NCBI GenBank assembly: GCA_029934815.1
Contig: JAOZLM010000001.1
Location: 1 to 64,000, forward strand
Reading direction: 5' to 3'
Length of the DNA stretch: 64,000 bases
DNA from: Desulfocapsa sp.
GTDB lineage: Bacteria; Desulfobacterota; Desulfobulbia; Desulfobulbales; Desulfocapsaceae
Shown: in pieces, positions 18,314 to 26,741 of the stretch
How positions within the stretch are numbered: the stretch's first letter is position 1
Layout: each line of letters opens with the position of its first letter
The notes under the pieces: generated by a model
The model's database searches: none
What the model was told of the DNA's origin: nothing
What the model saw: the letters and a program-made list of their open reading frames with translations, nothing else
Position numbers and translations under genes: made by a program

Positions 18314-18628
18314 ATGATACCTACAGATAAAATTCGTATTCGCCTCAAGGCGTATGATCATAAACTCCTTGATCTGTCCACACATGAAATTGTAGAGACT
18401 GCCAGAAGAACCGGAGCTGCTGTCGCAGGGCCGATTCCACTGCCAACTTCTATTAAGAAATTTTGTGTATTACGTTCACCCCATGTGGATAAGAAATCTC
18501 GCGAGCAATTTGAGATGAGAACACATCGTCGCCTGATCGACATTCTTGAGCCTACTCAGCAGACTATTGATATGCTGATGAAACTTGAGTTGTCTGCCGG
18601 TGTTGATGTGGAGATTAAACTGCCATAG
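18314..18628 (+). CDS. rpsJ: Small ribosomal subunit protein uS10
   Basis: A 104-residue S10 with the family motifs IRIRLKAYDHKLLD, GPIPLPT and SPHVDKKSREQFEMRTHRR. It is a 30S head protein and also the NusE antitermination factor that binds NusG. GGAAGGGAA precedes the ATG. It is normally the first gene of the S10 operon but here follows tuf by 9 bp. Confidence 0.99.
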   Translation: MIPTDKIRIRLKAYDHKLLDLSTHEIVETARRTGAAVAGPIPLPTSIKKFCVLRSPHVDKKSREQFEMRTHRRLIDILEPTQQTIDMLMKLELSAGVDVEIKLP

Positions 18629-18689
18629 CGAAGAATGTTTATACCTTCACTATTATATAAGTGATACAATCGTTAGAAGGAAAATTTTA

Positions 18690-18817
18690 GATGGTTAAGT
18701 AAAAAACTTCATATTCGAGGAACGAAAATTTGATGGAGTGAGGCGTACATTAGTACGTCGTAGCCACAGCAAATTTTCAGTGACGAAGAAGATGAAGAAT
18801 TTTTACGACACCACCAT
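18690..18817 (+). repeat. Palindromic repeat family A, copy 1 (upstream of rplC)
   Basis: A 128-bp quasi-palindrome with a GATGG left end and a right end reading CCAT. The left arm has AAAAAACTTCATATTCGAGG. The right arm has GACGAAGAAGATGAAGAAT followed by TTTTAC. The centre is GGCGTACATTAGTACGTCG, flanked by paired AAAATTT and AAATTTT. It matches the elements at 48742-48867 (same strand) and 37922-38049 (opposite strand). Its right edge supplies the bases just before the rplC ribosome site. Confidence 0.85.
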
Positions 18818-18827
18818 AGGTAAGATT

Positions 18828-19457
18828 ATGCCAAAGACAATGGGCTTATTAGGAAAAAAAATTGGTATGACTCGTGTATATGACGAGATGGGTGCAGTAA
18901 TTCCCGTTACAGTTATAGAAGCTGGTCCCTGCAAAGTACTTCAGGTGAAGTCGCAGGCCAAAGAAGGATATAATGCCATTCAGGTTGGTTTTGGTGACAA
19001 AAAGGCGCAGCGTGTAAACAAGCCTGCTGCCGGTCACTTCAAAAAAGCCGATACCGATGGATATTATCATATTCGAGAATTCAGAGTTGAGAATCCCGAT
19101 GAGTATCAAACAGGACAGGACTTAAATCTTGTTGATCTCTTCAAAACTGGCGATGTTATTGACGTCCAGGGTGTTTCTCAGGGTAAAGGTTTCCAGGGCG
19201 TTATGAAACGTCATGGATTTGCCGGTGGACCTGGTGGTCATGGATCCAAATTTCACCGTCGTCCTGGTTCTATCGGAATGAGTGCCTGGCCTGGAAGGGT
19301 CGTTAAAGGTAAGAAACTTCCGGGAAGAATGGGTACTGATACGGTTCTCAGGAAAAATGTTGTTGTTATCGACGTTCGTGAGGATGATAATCTTATCCTT
19401 GTTAAAGGGCCGATACCAGGATCCAAACAGTCTCTTCTTAAACTTTACACTAAGTAA
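18828..19457 (+). CDS. rplC: Large ribosomal subunit protein uL3
   Basis: A 209-residue L3 with MGLLGKKIGMTRVYDEMG near the start and the conserved tip GHGSKFHRRPGSIGMSAWPGRV, which reaches toward the peptidyl-transferase centre. The open frame continues 30 codons upstream through repeat A, but those residues are not L3-like. ATAGGTAA lies seven bases before the ATG at 18828, so I use that start; an ATG at 18840 is an alternative. It follows rpsJ by about 200 bp, longer than usual because of the repeat. Confidence 0.97.
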   Translation: MPKTMGLLGKKIGMTRVYDEMGAVIPVTVIEAGPCKVLQVKSQAKEGYNAIQVGFGDKKAQRVNKPAAGHFKKADTDGYYHIREFRVENPDEYQTGQDLNLVDLFKTGDVIDVQGVSQGKGFQGVMKRHGFAGGPGGHGSKFHRRPGSIGMSAWPGRVVKGKKLPGRMGTDTVLRKNVVVIDVREDDNLILVKGPIPGSKQSLLKLYTK

Positions 19458-19505
19458 TTAGTCTAAAGCACACGAAGTTATCGTTTCAAGGAGTGAGAAT
19501 ATAAA

Positions 19506-20129
19506 ATGTCTACCGTAGATATAGTAAATACGAAGAACGAAAAAGTTGGTGAGATTGAACTTTCAGCGAAAGTTTTTGATCTTGATGTCAAAGAGCATTT
19601 GCTCCACGACGTTGTTCGCCAGCAGCGTGCGGCAAAACGTGCAGGCAATGCCTGTACCAAAACACGTGTTGAAGTACGTGGTGGCGGAGCAAAGCCATGG
19701 CGTCAGAAAGGTACAGGACGTGCTCGTGCCGGTACCAACAACTCTCCTATCTGGAGAGGTGGTGGCGTGACCTTTGGTCCAAAACCTCGTGATTACAGCT
19801 TTAAGCTGAACCGCAAAGTGAGAAAACAGGCACTTGCCATGGCAATCAGTGCGCGACTTCAGGAAGGAAATCTGGTAGTGGTTGATGAGTTTGTTATGGA
19901 TGCTATCAAAACAAAAGATTTCGTGAACATCATGAAAGGTTTTGATTTTGAAAACTGTCTGCTGATCACCGAAGAAACAAACGAGAACCTGAATAAATCA
20001 GCCCGAAATGCAAATGGTTTCAAAGTCATGAGTACAGATGGTCTGAATGTTTATGATATTCTTCTGCACAAGAAACTGATGCTGGTTAAGCCTGCGGTCG
20101 AGAGTATTGAGAAGAGGTTAGAAGCATGA
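19506..20129 (+). CDS. rplD: Large ribosomal subunit protein uL4
   Basis: A 207-residue L4 with the extended loop KTRVEVRGGGAKPWRQKGTGRARAG that lines the nascent-peptide tunnel. In E. coli L4 also controls the S10 operon; no leader of that type was examined here. AAGGAG precedes the ATG. The stop overlaps the rplW start by four bases. Confidence 0.99.
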   Translation: MSTVDIVNTKNEKVGEIELSAKVFDLDVKEHLLHDVVRQQRAAKRAGNACTKTRVEVRGGGAKPWRQKGTGRARAGTNNSPIWRGGGVTFGPKPRDYSFKLNRKVRKQALAMAISARLQEGNLVVVDEFVMDAIKTKDFVNIMKGFDFENCLLITEETNENLNKSARNANGFKVMSTDGLNVYDILLHKKLMLVKPAVESIEKRLEA

Positions 20130-20413
20130 AAAGTGAGCACAGAATTTTAAGAGGCCCCTGTCTTACCGAGAAAGCAAACATTCAGCTTGAAGTTGATAAT
20201 AAGGTTGTTTTCAAGGTAGATTCTACAGCTAACAAGATCGATATTAAAAAAGCCGTAGAGAAGATGTTTGATGTAAAAGTAAAACATGTTCACACTGCAA
20301 ATATGCACGGCAAACAGAAACGAGTGGGCAAATCCACTGGCTTTACCAATGACTGGAAAAAAGCCTATGTAACCCTTTCTGAAGGTAACATCAGCTTTGT
20401 TGATGAGCTGTAA
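20126..20413 (+). CDS. rplW: Large ribosomal subunit protein uL23
   Basis: A 95-residue L23, located at the tunnel exit where trigger factor and SRP dock. It has the family features RGPCLTEKANIQLEVDNKVVF and NMHGKQKRVGKSTGF. Translation is probably coupled to rplD through the ATGA overlap. rplB follows 81 bp later. Confidence 0.98.
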   Translation: MKSEHRILRGPCLTEKANIQLEVDNKVVFKVDSTANKIDIKKAVEKMFDVKVKHVHTANMHGKQKRVGKSTGFTNDWKKAYVTLSEGNISFVDEL

Positions 20414-20494
20414 GAAACAATAAAGCAAGCTGCTACCAATAAACGAATATAGTAGAGCTATCAATCCAATTAGCCTTCATGGAGTGATTAGATA

Positions 20495-21319
20495 ATGATT
20501 ACAATAAAGAAATATAAACCCACGTCACCGGGTAAACGACATCATGTGTCAATTCAGAATACTGAATTGTCCAAAAACGGACCGGAGAAGTCACTTCTGG
20601 CGCCCCTGTCGAAATCAGGTGGTCGTAATAATTACGGACGTATCACTTCCCGTCACATTGGTGGTGGTCATAAACGGAAATACCGTATCATTGATTTCAA
20701 GCGCAACAAAACTGATATCAATGCCAAGGTCGTTTCCATCGAATATGACCCCAACAGAAGTGCTAATATCGCACTTCTTTCCTATATCGATGGTGAAAAA
20801 ACTTATATCCTGGCTCCAGCAGGTATTGCAGTCGGTGATCAAATTGTTGCCGGTGACAATGCAGATATCAAGCCCGGTAACTGTTTACCGCTGAAAAATA
20901 TCCCCCTTGGTACTCTTCTTCATAATATTGAGATGAAGATTGGCAAAGGTGGTCAGCTTGTGCGTAGTGCTGGAGTTTCCGCTCAGCTTATGGCAAAAGA
21001 AGGAACCTATGTTCTTGTTCGTCTGCCATCCGGTGAAGTACGTAAATTCCACAGAGAATGTCGTGCTTGTATTGGACAGGTCGGAAACCGTGAGCATGAG
21101 AGCCAGAAACTTGGTAAAGCCGGTCGTACAAGATGGATGGGTAAACGTCCTCATGTACGTGGTGTAGCCATGAACCCTGTTGATCACCCAATGGGTGGTG
21201 GTGAGGGTAAGAGTTCCGGTGGCCGTCATCCATGTACACCATGGGGTTATCCTACCAAGGGTTACAAGACCAGAAAGAACACAATGTCCGACAAATATAT
21301 CATTAAGAAAAGACGTTAA
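20495..21319 (+). CDS. rplB: Large ribosomal subunit protein uL2
   Basis: A 274-residue L2, a core 23S-binding protein close to the peptidyl-transferase centre. The motifs GRNNYGRITSRHIGGGHKR and GVAMNPVDHPMGGGEGKSSG, including the conserved His-rich loop, are present. The end TMSDKYIIKKRR is typical. A GGAGTG site lies upstream and rpsS follows after 15 bp. Confidence 0.99.
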   Translation: MITIKKYKPTSPGKRHHVSIQNTELSKNGPEKSLLAPLSKSGGRNNYGRITSRHIGGGHKRKYRIIDFKRNKTDINAKVVSIEYDPNRSANIALLSYIDGEKTYILAPAGIAVGDQIVAGDNADIKPGNCLPLKNIPLGTLLHNIEMKIGKGGQLVRSAGVSAQLMAKEGTYVLVRLPSGEVRKFHRECRACIGQVGNREHESQKLGKAGRTRWMGKRPHVRGVAMNPVDHPMGGGEGKSSGGRHPCTPWGYPTKGYKTRKNTMSDKYIIKKRR

Positions 21320-21334
21320 TTAGAGGATTAAACT

Positions 21335-21607
21335 ATGGCTCGTTCAGTCAAGAAAGGACCTTTTATCGATGATCACCTGCAGAAGAAAGTTGACGCTGCA
21401 ATTGAAAACGGATCTCGTAAGGTTATTAAAACCTGGTCCAGGCGATCTGATATCTCTCCGGAGATGGTTGGTTTGACCTTTGCAGTACATAACGGGAGAA
21501 AATTTATCCCGGTATTTGTTTCAGAGAATATGGTTGGTCATAAGCTTGGTGAGTTTTCACCCACCAGGACTTTTTACGGCCATGCCTCTGATAGAAAATC
21601 TCGTTAA
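21335..21607 (+). CDS. rpsS: Small ribosomal subunit protein uS19
   Basis: A 90-residue S19, a 30S head protein near S13. It starts MARSVKKGPFIDDHL and has the family segments KTWSRRSDISPEMVGLTFAVHNG and HKLGEFSPTRTFYGH. The AGAGGA site and the order rplB-rpsS-rplV are standard for the S10 operon. Confidence 0.99.
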   Translation: MARSVKKGPFIDDHLQKKVDAAIENGSRKVIKTWSRRSDISPEMVGLTFAVHNGRKFIPVFVSENMVGHKLGEFSPTRTFYGHASDRKSR

Positions 21608-21641
21608 TTAAAGCAATAAGAATTAGCAGGAGTATATAATT

Positions 21642-21974
21642 ATGGAAGCTCGCGCAGTTGGGAGACGCATCAGAATCTCCCCTCAAAAAGCAAGACTTGT
21701 TGCCGATGTAGTTCGAGGGATGAGTGCTGATAAAGCAATTACCACCCTTCGCTTTATGCCGAAAAAAGGTGCAGGAATTTTACGTAAGGTCATTGAATCC
21801 GCAGTTGCCAATGCAACACAGGACGACCAGATCGATGTTGATAACCTGTATGTTAAAACCGTCTTTATCGATGGAGGACCTTCTTTTAAGAGGATCCGAC
21901 CTCGTGCTATGGGACGTGCAACATCAATTATTAAACGAACAAGTCATATTACAGTTATTCTTGATGAAGAATAA
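21642..21974 (+). CDS. rplV: Large ribosomal subunit protein uL22
   Basis: A 110-residue L22 with RRIRISPQKARLVADVVRG and the tunnel-reaching hairpin GPSFKRIRPRAMGRATSI. The hairpin sequence looks normal for macrolide-sensitive ribosomes. An AGCAGGAG site precedes the ATG. An 82-bp spacer precedes rpsC. Confidence 0.99.
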   Translation: MEARAVGRRIRISPQKARLVADVVRGMSADKAITTLRFMPKKGAGILRKVIESAVANATQDDQIDVDNLYVKTVFIDGGPSFKRIRPRAMGRATSIIKRTSHITVILDEE

Positions 21975-22056
21975 ATCTTTACAAGATCGATTGTAAAGGG
22001 TATGACTCACATTTTTTTCATTATATATAGAATAAGCGATTTGCTGGAGGATCATT

Positions 22057-22704
22057 TTGGGGCAAAAAGTTAACCCGTTAGGGATCAGGCTTAATATTAC
22101 TCGGACATGGGATTCAATCTGGTATGCCGATAAGGACTACTCGAAAAATCTTATTGAAGATCAGAAGATCAGAAAATTTCTGAAGAAGCGTCTTTCACAT
22201 GCTAGTCTTTCAAGGATTGTTCTTGAGCGTACTGGTGAAAAAGTTCGTGTGAAACTTTTCACCGCTCGTCCAGGTATAGTTATCGGAAAGAAAGGGTCAG
22301 AAATTGAACTCCTCAAAAAGGATCTCGAGAATCTGATCAATCGCAAAGCTGTTATCGATATTCAGGAAGTTCGTCGTCCTGAAGCAGATGCACAGCTTGT
22401 TGCTGAGAATATTGCTCAGCAGCTTGTGAGAAGAGTCGCATTCAGACGAGCTATGAAAAAAGCTGTCACTTCCGCTCAACGTTTCGGTGTGAAGGGAATT
22501 AAAATTTCCTGTTCAGGTCGATTGGGTGGTGCTGAAATGTCCCGCTGTGAATGGGTTCGTGAAGGCAGAGTTCCACTACACACACTCCGTGCTGATGTGG
22601 ATTATGCACTTGCCGAGGCCAATACAACCTATGGCATTATTGGAATTAAAGTATGGATTTTCAAGGGTGAGGTTCTGAAAAAGAGCGAAACCCAGGATGC
22701 GTAA
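22057..22704 (+). CDS. rpsC: Small ribosomal subunit protein uS3
   Basis: A 215-residue S3 that starts with TTG (MGQKVNPLGIRLNITRTWDS) behind CTGGAGGA. The KH domain contains FTARPGIVIGKKGSEIE, and the C-terminal half has ISCSGRLGGAEMSRCEWVREGRVPLHTL. S3 lines the mRNA entry channel. It is followed by rplP. Confidence 0.99.
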   Translation: MGQKVNPLGIRLNITRTWDSIWYADKDYSKNLIEDQKIRKFLKKRLSHASLSRIVLERTGEKVRVKLFTARPGIVIGKKGSEIELLKKDLENLINRKAVIDIQEVRRPEADAQLVAENIAQQLVRRVAFRRAMKKAVTSAQRFGVKGIKISCSGRLGGAEMSRCEWVREGRVPLHTLRADVDYALAEANTTYGIIGIKVWIFKGEVLKKSETQDA

Positions 22705-22757
22705 TTAAAAGTTACGTTTCTTAGTTGATTATTCATTAATAATATCGGAGTTTAATC

Positions 22758-23174
22758 ATGTTAAGTCCTAAAAAGGTCAAACATAGAAAAGTCTTTAAGG
22801 GGAAGAATCGTGGTAAAGCGTATCGCGGCTCCACAATCTCCTTTGGCGAATATGCTTTGAAAGCTGTTGAGCAGGGCAAACTTACTGCTCAACAAATCGA
22901 AGCAGCACGTATTGCCATTAACAGAAAAATTAAACGTGGTGGTCAGGTCTGGATTCGGGTTTTCCCCGATAAACCAGTAACATCAAAGCCTGCTGAAACA
23001 CGTATGGGTAAAGGTAAAGGTGCTCCTGATCATTGGGTTGCTGTTACCAAACCGGGTAAAATCATTTATGAGCTTGCCGGTGTCGAAGAAGAGCTTGCCA
23101 TTAGGGCACTCACTCTTGCAGGAGCAAAACTTCCTTTTAGAACCAAGGTTATCTCAAAGAGGAGCACATTATGA
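22758..23174 (+). CDS. rplP: Large ribosomal subunit protein uL16
   Basis: A 138-residue L16 that organises the A-site region of the 50S subunit. It begins MLSPKKVKHRKVFKGKNRG and contains ISFGEYALKAVEQGKLTAQQIEAAR and RMGKGKGAPDHWVAVTKPGK. The stop overlaps the rpmC ATG by four bases, which implies translational coupling. Confidence 0.99.
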   Translation: MLSPKKVKHRKVFKGKNRGKAYRGSTISFGEYALKAVEQGKLTAQQIEAARIAINRKIKRGGQVWIRVFPDKPVTSKPAETRMGKGKGAPDHWVAVTKPGKIIYELAGVEEELAIRALTLAGAKLPFRTKVISKRSTL

Positions 23175-23353
23175 AAATATCCGAACTGCGCTCAATGTCT
23201 AGCGATGATCTTCAGAAAAAATTGGTTGATCTGAAAGAAGAGATCTCAAATCTCACCTTTCAACATAAAATTCGACCTCTTGAGAATACATCAAGTATTA
23301 AGAAACTTCGTAAAGACGTAGCACGTATAAATACCCTTTTTAATGAGAATTAA
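23171..23353 (+). CDS. rpmC: Large ribosomal subunit protein uL29
   Basis: A 60-residue two-helix protein at the tunnel exit. It starts MKISELRSMSSDDLQKKLVDLKEE and ends with the RKDVARINTLF segment typical of L29. It overlaps rplP by four bases and precedes rpsQ, the invariant S10-operon order. Confidence 0.98.
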   Translation: MKISELRSMSSDDLQKKLVDLKEEISNLTFQHKIRPLENTSSIKKLRKDVARINTLFNEN

Positions 23354-23416
23354 AAGGTACAATACAAATAACTAATAACGTAGCACAGAGTTATTATTAC
23401 TCAAATTGAGTGAATT

Positions 23417-23680
23417 ATGAGTGAGACAAAAACAAATAAGAAGAGCAGGACCGGAACTGTAGTCAGCAATAAGATGGAAAAAAGCATTGTTGTCCGTGTT
23501 GAAAGAACTGTGAAGCATCAGTTCTATGGAAAATATGTCAAAAAAAGTGTTAAATATCTTGCTGATGATCCTGAAAATACCTGTAACATTGGAGATATCG
23601 TAAATATTGAAGAATGTCGTCCCTTGAGTAAGAAAAAGAGATGGCGTCTACGCGAAATCATTCGTCAGGCTGTAGTCTAA
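23417..23680 (+). CDS. rpsQ: Small ribosomal subunit protein uS17
   Basis: An 87-residue S17 with GTVVSNKMEKSIVVRVER, the KKSVKYLADDPENTCNIGDIV segment and the end RPLSKKKRWRLREI. It binds 16S rRNA in the 30S body. The start ATG has only a weak upstream site (AATTGAGTGA). It is the last gene of the classical S10 operon, and rplN of the spc operon follows. Confidence 0.98.
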   Translation: MSETKTNKKSRTGTVVSNKMEKSIVVRVERTVKHQFYGKYVKKSVKYLADDPENTCNIGDIVNIEECRPLSKKKRWRLREIIRQAVV

Positions 23681-23738
23681 AGCCTTTCGAATTACTCCAC
23701 TATTTTTGATTAGCAACTGATTAATATCAGGTGAGATT

Positions 23739-24107
23739 ATGATACAAAGTGAAACAGTACTGAATGTCGCAGACAATTCAGGAGCAAAAAAGGTACTCTG
23801 CATCAGAGTTCTTGGTGGAACCAGAAGACGTTACGCAGGTATTGGTGATGTTATTGTGGTAACCGTTAAGGAAGCTCTGCCAAATGCGAAAGTAAAAAAG
23901 GGCGATGTCATGAAAGCAGTTGTTGTTCGTACCGCTAAAGAGATGAAGCGAATGGATGATACCTGGGTTAAATTTGACGATAATGCAGCAGTTATTCTTG
24001 CTGCAAACGGTGAGCCTGTTGGTACTCGTATCTTTGGCCCCGTCGCTAGAGAGTTACGTAACCAGGGATTTATGAAAATTATCTCTCTTGCGCCTGAGGC
24101 GTTATAA
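23739..24107 (+). CDS. rplN: Large ribosomal subunit protein uL14
   Basis: A 122-residue L14 beginning MIQSETVLNVADNSGAKKVLCIRVLGG, with the end RIFGPVARELRNQGFMKIISLAPEAL. It sits at the subunit interface and interacts with L19 and 16S rRNA. First gene of the spc group, following rpsQ after 58 bp with no terminator between them. Confidence 0.99.
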   Translation: MIQSETVLNVADNSGAKKVLCIRVLGGTRRRYAGIGDVIVVTVKEALPNAKVKKGDVMKAVVVRTAKEMKRMDDTWVKFDDNAAVILAANGEPVGTRIFGPVARELRNQGFMKIISLAPEAL

Positions 24108-24163
24108 AACGAGTTGAGCAAGTAAATCCGCTTTAAAGGCGGTTTTAAAAAAAGGTGCTGAAA

Positions 24164-24496
24164 ATGGCAAAGGGAATGACATACCTGAAGAAAGATGATC
24201 AGGTAGAAGTAACAGCAGGAAAAGACAAGGGACGCGTTGGAAAAGTTCTCCAGGTGTTTCCTGACAAAGAAAGAGCATTGGTTGAACGCATTAATATGAT
24301 TAAGCGTCATACCAAGCCTACTGAGATGAACCAACAGGGTCAGATCGTTAATCGTGAAGCTACCATTCATGTTTCCAATCTGCAGTTGATATGTCCGGAA
24401 TGTACCAAAACCGGAAAAGTTGGTAAAAAATTCTTAGAAGATGGAACCAAAGTGCGCTTCTGTAAAAGTTGCGGCGAGTCCATCGAAAGCAAATAG
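24164..24496 (+). CDS. rplX: Large ribosomal subunit protein uL24 with C-terminal zinc ribbon
   Basis: A 110-residue L24, one of the early assembly proteins of the 50S subunit. The KOW segment is VTAGKDKGRVGKVLQVFP. After about residue 72 comes a four-cysteine ribbon (C77, C80, C100, C103), as in many Deltaproteobacterial and some other L24 proteins. A GTG three codons upstream is in frame, but AAGGTG is correctly spaced only for the ATG at 24164. The preceding CCGC/GCGG hairpin (about 24125-24147) may act as a weak attenuator. Confidence 0.97.
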   Translation: MAKGMTYLKKDDQVEVTAGKDKGRVGKVLQVFPDKERALVERINMIKRHTKPTEMNQQGQIVNREATIHVSNLQLICPECTKTGKVGKKFLEDGTKVRFCKSCGESIESK

Positions 24497-24523
24497 TAAT
24501 CAGGCAATTGCCAGGAGTATCAA

Positions 24524-25063
24524 ATGGGTTCGCTTAAAGACCATTATAATAACGAATGTAAACCGGCTCTGCAGAAGGAATTTGGTTACAGCAACGTAAT
24601 GCAGATTCCAAAGCTTGACAAAATAGTCCTCAATATGGGACTTGGTGAAGCCGTCCAAAATCCTAAGATTATCGATGGAGCAGTTGAAGAGCTGACTCGT
24701 ATTGCCGGACGTAAGGCTGTTGTCACCAAAGCAAAAAAATCCATTGCAGGGTTTAAACTAAGAGAAGGAATGCCAATTGGCTGTCGTGTAACTTTACGTG
24801 CCGATGTAATGTATGACTTCTATAGTAAACTTGTTAATATCGCTCTTCCCCGGGTTCGTGATTTCCGTGGAGTTTCTCCCAAGTCTTTTGATGGACGTGG
24901 AAATTTCTCCATGGGTGTTAAAGAGCAAATTATTTTTCCTGAGATTGATTTCGACAAGATCGATAAGATCAAAGGATTAAATATCAGCATTGTAACTACA
25001 GCCAATAACGATGACGAGGCCCGAAGCCTTCTCAAACATCTTGGTATGCCGTTCAAACACTGA
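24524..25063 (+). CDS. rplE: Large ribosomal subunit protein uL5
   Basis: A 179-residue L5 that binds 5S rRNA and the P-site tRNA. The family motifs are PKLDKIVLNMGLGEAVQN, TKAKKSIAGFKLREGMPIGC and RVRDFRGVSPKSFDGRGNFS. GCCAGGAG lies before the ATG. rpsN follows 43 bp later, the usual spc order. Confidence 0.99.
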   Translation: MGSLKDHYNNECKPALQKEFGYSNVMQIPKLDKIVLNMGLGEAVQNPKIIDGAVEELTRIAGRKAVVTKAKKSIAGFKLREGMPIGCRVTLRADVMYDFYSKLVNIALPRVRDFRGVSPKSFDGRGNFSMGVKEQIIFPEIDFDKIDKIKGLNISIVTTANNDDEARSLLKHLGMPFKH

Positions 25064-25106
25064 TTCATTATTCATTAACTTTAGATATAAGTAACTGGAG
25101 GTCGGT

Positions 25107-25292
25107 TTGGCTAAGAAATCTCTCATTGCGAAAGCAAAAAGAACGCCAAAATTTGCGGTTCGGAAGTATAACAGATGTCCACTTTGCGGACGCCCAAAAG
25201 CATTTATCCGTAAGTTCGGTATGTGCAGAATCTGTTTTCGTAAGTTGGCATCCAGCGGCCAGGTTACCGGTGTGACGAAGTCATCCTGGTAA
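25107..25292 (+). CDS. rpsN: Small ribosomal subunit protein uS14, zinc-binding type
   Basis: A 61-residue short S14 (type Z) with four zinc-ligand cysteines, C24, C27, C40 and C43, and the signature RKFGMCRICFRKLA. It starts with TTG behind CTGGAGG. The ribosomal proteins S14, L33 and L36 of this window are all zinc forms, so zinc limitation would require non-zinc paralogues elsewhere if the organism has that response. Confidence 0.98.
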   Translation: MAKKSLIAKAKRTPKFAVRKYNRCPLCGRPKAFIRKFGMCRICFRKLASSGQVTGVTKSSW

Positions 25293-25342
25293 ACATAGAA
25301 GCTACTGGAACATAATATATAAATTAGATAGGAGAGTTCGCC

Positions 25343-25741
25343 ATGTCCATGAGCGATCCCCTGGCAGACATGCTGACCAGGATACGAAATGGTTTGAAGG
25401 CTAAGTTTGATACAGTTGAAATGCCTTCATCCAACACAAAAACAAATATTGCCAAAGTCCTCAAAGAGGAAGGCTATATCACCGCATTTTCAATCAAAGA
25501 AGGGGGACCTCAGGGGACCTTGAGTATTGAGCTGAAATATGGTGCGGATAACACACCGGTTATTTCCGGAATTAAACGTGTTAGTAAACCCGGTCTGCGT
25601 AAGTATACTGGTGTTGACGGTATTCCTAAAGTTCTTAATGGACTTGGCATCGCCATCCTTTCAAGTTCAAAGGGCGTTATTACTGATAGAACCGCAAGGG
25701 CCAGTAATGTAGGCGGTGAAATTCTTTGCGAGGTCTGGTAA
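25343..25741 (+). CDS. rpsH: Small ribosomal subunit protein uS8
   Basis: A 132-residue S8 beginning MSMSDPLADMLTRIRNGLKAK and ending GVITDRTARASNVGGEILCEVW. S8 binds 16S rRNA helix 21 and in E. coli represses the spc operon by binding near rplE. A GATAGGAG site precedes the ATG. rplF follows after 24 bp. Confidence 0.99.
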   Translation: MSMSDPLADMLTRIRNGLKAKFDTVEMPSSNTKTNIAKVLKEEGYITAFSIKEGGPQGTLSIELKYGADNTPVISGIKRVSKPGLRKYTGVDGIPKVLNGLGIAILSSSKGVITDRTARASNVGGEILCEVW

Positions 25742-25765
25742 GACCAGCAAATAACGGAGGTAATC

Positions 25766-26308
25766 ATGTCTCGTATTGGAAAAATGCCAATTCCTGTGCC
25801 TGCTGATATTAAAGTTGATATCAAAGGCCAGGTAATATCAATAAGTGGTAAAAACGGAAAGCTTGAACGTGATGTTATGCCTGAACTCGAAGTTTCCATG
25901 AAAGATCAGGAAATTATTGTCGAGAACAGAGATAACAGCAAACGTACAAATGCATTTCGTGGAATGACCCGAAGCCTCATTAACAACATGGTAATTGGTG
26001 TTAGTGATGGTTTCAAAAAGACACTTATTGTAGAAGGCGTAGGATATAAAGTTAACATGGCCGGTAAGACTCTGACATTGAATGTTGGATATTCTAATCC
26101 GGTTGCGTTTCCAGTTCCCGAAGGTGTCCAGGTGACTGTTGATGGAAACAATAAAATAATTGTTGAATCCAACGACAAAGAACTTCTTGGTCTGACCAGT
26201 GCAAAAATTCGCGAAGTTCGTAAGCCTGAACCTTATAAAGGAAAAGGAATACGGTATGAAGATGAGCACATTGTACGTAAGGTTGGTAAAGCAGGCGCCG
26301 CAGCGTAA
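25766..26308 (+). CDS. rplF: Large ribosomal subunit protein uL6
   Basis: A 180-residue L6 located near the sarcin-ricin loop. It starts MSRIGKMPIPVP and has the duplicated L6 fold and the C-terminal signature VRKPEPYKGKGIRYEDE. ACGGAGG precedes the ATG. rplR follows 50 bp later. Confidence 0.99.
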   Translation: MSRIGKMPIPVPADIKVDIKGQVISISGKNGKLERDVMPELEVSMKDQEIIVENRDNSKRTNAFRGMTRSLINNMVIGVSDGFKKTLIVEGVGYKVNMAGKTLTLNVGYSNPVAFPVPEGVQVTVDGNNKIIVESNDKELLGLTSAKIREVRKPEPYKGKGIRYEDEHIVRKVGKAGAAA

Positions 26309-26358
26309 ATAATTACAGTCGAAATTGACTGTTATTCTAAAAAATATGGTAAGGAAAA

Positions 26359-26721
26359 ATGGCTAAGACGAATCCTAAGACAACAGCCAGGGCAAAACGT
26401 GTCCGACGCATTCGCAAAAAGATTACTGGAACCAGTGATCAACCGCGTCTTAGAGTCTTTAAAAGTAACAAACACATATATGCTCAGATCATTGATGACT
26501 CTGTAGGCAAAACTCTTGCTTCAATGTCAACAATTGATAAGGCTTTTGAAGGCGAGAAAACTGATAAAACCGGAAGTGCAAAAAAGGTTGGAATGTTAAT
26601 TGCGGAAGCTGCTAAAAATGCAGGTATAAGCAAAGTGACCTTTGATCGTGGCGGTTATATTTATCACGGTAGAGTAAAAGCACTTTCCGATGGAGCTCGG
26701 GAAGGCGGGCTTCAATTTTAA
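26359..26721 (+). CDS. rplR: Large ribosomal subunit protein uL18
   Basis: A 120-residue L18, a 5S rRNA binder. It has the basic N-terminus RAKRVRRIRKKITGTSDQPRLRVF and the end FDRGGYIYHGRVKALSDGAREGGLQF. AAGGAAA lies before the ATG. rpsE follows 20 bp later. Confidence 0.99.
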   Translation: MAKTNPKTTARAKRVRRIRKKITGTSDQPRLRVFKSNKHIYAQIIDDSVGKTLASMSTIDKAFEGEKTDKTGSAKKVGMLIAEAAKNAGISKVTFDRGGYIYHGRVKALSDGAREGGLQF

Positions 26722-26741
26722 CGTTAATTTAGGGGGTTCCC

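Noticed and set aside
18738..18827. N-terminal extension of L3
   Set aside because: These codons lie in repeat A and do not resemble L3. The ribosome site and family alignment favour the ATG at 18828.
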